A DNA stretch of 19,869 bases from Phoronis ovalis (lineage: Eukaryota > Phoronida > Phoronidae): positions 1 through 19,869 of the forward strand of contig JAOXYB010011235.1 in NCBI GenBank assembly GCA_028565635.1, read 5' to 3'. A program made the position numbers and the translations under genes. Shown here piece by piece: positions 9,801 through 19,869 of this stretch (position 1 is the stretch's first letter; each line of letters opens with the position of its first letter). The notes below the pieces were generated by a model. That model was not told the origin of the DNA and did not search any database. It worked only from the letters and a program-made list of their open reading frames with translations.

Positions 9801-10743
9801 AAGTGATAGGTTTTCCATGCTTGTAAAACAGAAATGTGATGCAATGGATCACTGATTTTAATCTAAATGGATCCATGAGTTTTTGACAGATGCAACAGCG
9901 TAGTAAACTATATGAAGTAAGAAGTTGCATGTTTCATCGGAAGCCAATGTTTAGGAAATTTTCCTAGTGCCTGTTTTGAGAATTAATATAGTTTTAGCCA
10001 GAATAATAGAACAATGGTAATTGAGATGTCCACATACTTCGCAGGAAGGTATTACTCTCAACTTTCTTCATTTCATGACATATTTGACTTGGCACATTGT
10101 TCCATGCTATGATGATTATGGGAAATGATTTCTAGTAGTGTCTGGTGGCTTGTACTTTCAGTAGAGTAATGAGTATTTTTATCAAGTTATTCTGGTATCA
10201 GGCCATCAGATGGGATTATTTATTATCTGTTTGTTTCTTTGTTTTTGATTTTATTGTTTTGATTATGGTGCTGTATTGTCTACAGTTGAAGTTTGGCTGT
10301 CCAGAATCCTAGGTAAATGTAATAATTGCCCGTTTCCTTCATTCTGTGTGTTTTATCACATTAAATTGTTACAACGAACATGGCCACATTCCAAAGGTAC
10401 TTTACCTTGGTAAATGGTTGCTCTTTTAGTCCTATTTTTTATAAAATTGTTTTTTACAGAGTTACTTGTAACCTAGTGTAATTTAAAATCTCCAAGGTAG
10501 CTACCAGGTTTTGGTGGTGTTTTTTATTTTTAATTGCTGGATGTTTTTTTTCCTTGTGGTATTCATGATCTGCTCAGCAGAAATACTGTCAGATGGTGCT
10601 ATTTGTCAATTAAACCACAGTCTTTCATAGAAATGTATACTGAGATTTGCAATAATTTTGTTTCTTAATTTCTCTGAAACAAATTTAATTTTTCAAGTTT
10701 GTTATGTATTTTTTAATACATATGTTGAAAGTATTTTTATATC

Positions 10744-10749
10744 AATAAA
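10744..10749 (+). terminator. AATAAA, candidate distal poly(A) signal of RBM33-like gene
   Basis: AATAAA is followed at 10751-10785 by a T-rich and GTGTTTTTG-containing tract, the normal arrangement of a cleavage and polyadenylation site. The + strand T/G bias ends just beyond it. This is the best candidate for the end of the long 3' UTR. Confidence 0.55.
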
Positions 10750-11042
10750 AAGTATTTTTTTATATTATTGTGTTTTTGATTTTTAAGTTCCAAAGCAGTA
10801 GGACACAAGATAATATGTAGTTCCAACATCTTTATATTTAATAAGTGCTTGGCAAGTTCCCACCATAGTCCGCAGTTCGAACGTATGTCATATATACAGT
10901 ATGTCACGAAATTATTTGAACTTATTTGATTTCATAGTTATGATATTTAAAAAAATTGTCAAATATTGAAAAAATCAATTTAATTTGTAATATGATGAAC
11001 TTGAGACCAATAACACTCGAAGGAAGAAATATACATGATGTT

Positions 11043-11048
11043 TTTATT
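11043..11048 (-). terminator. AATAAA (- strand), alternative distal poly(A) signal
   Basis: TTTATT on + reads AATAAA on -. A modest T-rich tract follows in the - sense. Use of this site would give an ABCB 3' UTR of about 1.15 kb. Confidence 0.3.
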
Positions 11049-11743
11049 AGGATGCTCTAAATTTCGAGCAAAACAATATGGCCAGTTATTTTTCGCTTGT
11101 TCCGCAGTTGGGAATGAATCTGGGCAGATGCTGACTACATGTAAACTATCCAAAAGCAAACAAAATTTGCGTACTGTTAATTAATTGAACGATAAACGCT
11201 AAAATCAGATATCATCCCTTTTACGGCCATGTGACAAATATTGCAGTGAACAGAATTAGTAATACTAAAAATTATCTCTAAAATTATCATTATGGGCCAA
11301 AAACAAATGAAGCCGCAAACAGAATAATTTCTGAAAACTAAATTGTTTGTTATTACAGAGCTCTTTCTTTCAAATTCTGCAAATCTATAATCTCTGTCCA
11401 GAAAATTTCAAATCAAATTCTATTTCTAATTACCATTTGTTTTTCTGCTGTATTTCATCACTTTCACCAACAACTTGTATGCTTGCTCACAAAGAACACC
11501 CTTTTATCTAAATACTTTAAATTAAATCCGAAACATCTTAAACGTGCATTTGTCAGAAAGTCATATTTCTCAGCAATGACAAAAATAAAATAAATCTTCT
11601 AAGATGTGTGCATTAAAAATTAATAAAAAGATGCTTAATGGCATAAAAATAATTATATTTTGAAAATAATCTCATAAAAAAGGAAATCTGAAGTATATTC
11701 ATGGTTATCACAAAACACATTCTAGAATTATAATGAAATCGTT

Positions 11744-11749
11744 TTTATT
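11744..11749 (-). terminator. AATAAA (- strand), best poly(A) signal of ABCB gene
   Basis: TTTATT on + reads AATAAA on -. About 25-35 bases further in the - sense is TGTGTTTTGTG, a typical GU-rich downstream element. The implied 3' UTR is about 440 bases. Confidence 0.5.
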
Positions 11750-12186
11750 TATAATCAATTTTGAAATTAGTTTAATGTGCCCTTAAAATCATAATATTAC
11801 ATAATCTAGAAAAATACTCGGGACAAAAAAATATTGCATAATAATTGTTCATTCATCGTCATGGTTCATCGTACAAAATTACAATTTACTGTTTGACTAA
11901 ATATTGTACATTAAGTAAAACTTTGGCAATTGTACTGTAAAATATATAAGTTCTGCTACTAAGCATCTAACATCTTCATAAATTAATGTAACTTATGAAG
12001 TGATTGCCATACACAGGCCTGATACATGTAGTTGAGTATAAAATATAGTTATATAAAGCTATATATTACAAAGTGCAGAGCAATACCCTGTGTGTCAAAC
12101 GCTGCCACGAATATTCTCCTTGCAAAGAAATCTCATAATCAACTGTTTTAGCACTATGTCAAGTTTGATATCACAGTTCAAACATT

Positions 12187-19686
<7,500 letters not shown>

Positions 19687-19869
19687 CTGCAAAAGGCAGA
19701 AAGTGTTTATTCTTTCTAAACGTCTCACATTTGATCAAGCTATATTGTAGTTGCACACCAGTATCTGCTTGTACAAACACACGCTTGCGTATTAAAAAGC
19801 TATTAATGGAAACATCCAAGTAACTAAAGTAAAAAAAGACAATAAAGAGACATGCGTCTTAAATATATA
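19687..19869 (-). other. start of the next ABCB intron, truncated by window edge
   Basis: Sequence upstream of the linker exon contains the polypyrimidine tract of its acceptor and an open frame up to 19819 that I judge to be intronic read-through. NBD1 exons are expected beyond the edge. Confidence 0.6.

Larger units (their letters stand above)
6041..10770 (+). other. probable long 3' UTR of the RBM33-like gene
   Basis: This stretch of about 4.7 kb follows the stop codon and is strongly T- and G-rich on the + strand. It lacks any open frame with coding character and any clear gene start. Possible poly(A) signals AATAAA occur at 6724, 7857 and 10744; the last is followed by a T/GT-rich tract. 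Five TGTANATA (Pumilio-type) sites fall in it. The T/G bias fits one continuous transcribed 3' UTR, but an ordinary spacer after the 6724 signal is also possible. Open frames at 6106-6351 and 9356-9609 look spurious. Confidence 0.5.
10790..12186 (-). other. intergenic spacer and 3' UTR of the ABCB transporter
   Basis: The + strand changes here from T/G-rich to A-rich, meaning T-rich in the - sense. No coding exon is evident on either strand. The ABCB 3' UTR begins at 12186 and runs leftward. Candidate - strand poly(A) signals are at 11744-11749 and 11043-11048. The spacer between the two convergent transcripts is therefore short, perhaps a few hundred bases. Confidence 0.55.

Overview
The window looks like nuclear DNA of an animal. 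It is AT-rich, and its two protein genes are split into many exons with GT...AG introns of about 120 to 1,400 bases. No operons, ribosome-binding sites or bacterial features are seen. The exon structure of the ABC transporter and the Q/P-rich RNA-binding protein suggest a slowly evolving invertebrate, perhaps a marine lophotrochozoan such as a mollusc or brachiopod. That placement is a guess: no phylogenetic test was possible.

Layout. From 1 to about 150 there is a 40-bp tandem repeat in an intron. From 165 to 6040 on the + strand lie the last nine coding exons (821 codons) of a gene I read as an RBM33-like RNA-binding protein. It has a long Q/P/N-rich region, a charged helix, a Q/K/V-rich low-complexity exon with RLG repeats, and a C-terminal RRM-like fold ending at a TGA at 6038-6040. 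From 6041 to about 10.8 kb the + strand is T/G-rich with no believable coding exon. It is best read as a very long 3' UTR ending near AATAAA at 10744.

From about 10.8 to 12.19 kb the + strand turns A-rich and holds the 3' UTR or flank of the second gene. From 12187 to 19686 on the - strand lie the last thirteen coding exons (679 codons) of a full-length ABCB (P-glycoprotein/MDR type) transporter: the linker, TM7-TM12 and a complete NBD2. All splice phases join without a frameshift. The N-terminal half lies beyond the right edge.

The two genes converge tail to tail and I see no functional link between them. The first is a nuclear RNA-binding protein; the second is a plasma-membrane exporter. 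The most unusual items are a cysteine-rich stretch in the ABCB linker exon, a possible GC-AG intron after that exon, an RRM that lacks the usual RNP aromatic residues, a composition switch between the convergent genes, and several inverted repeats in introns. I found no new multi-gene system, mobile element with coding capacity, CRISPR array, tRNA or rRNA.
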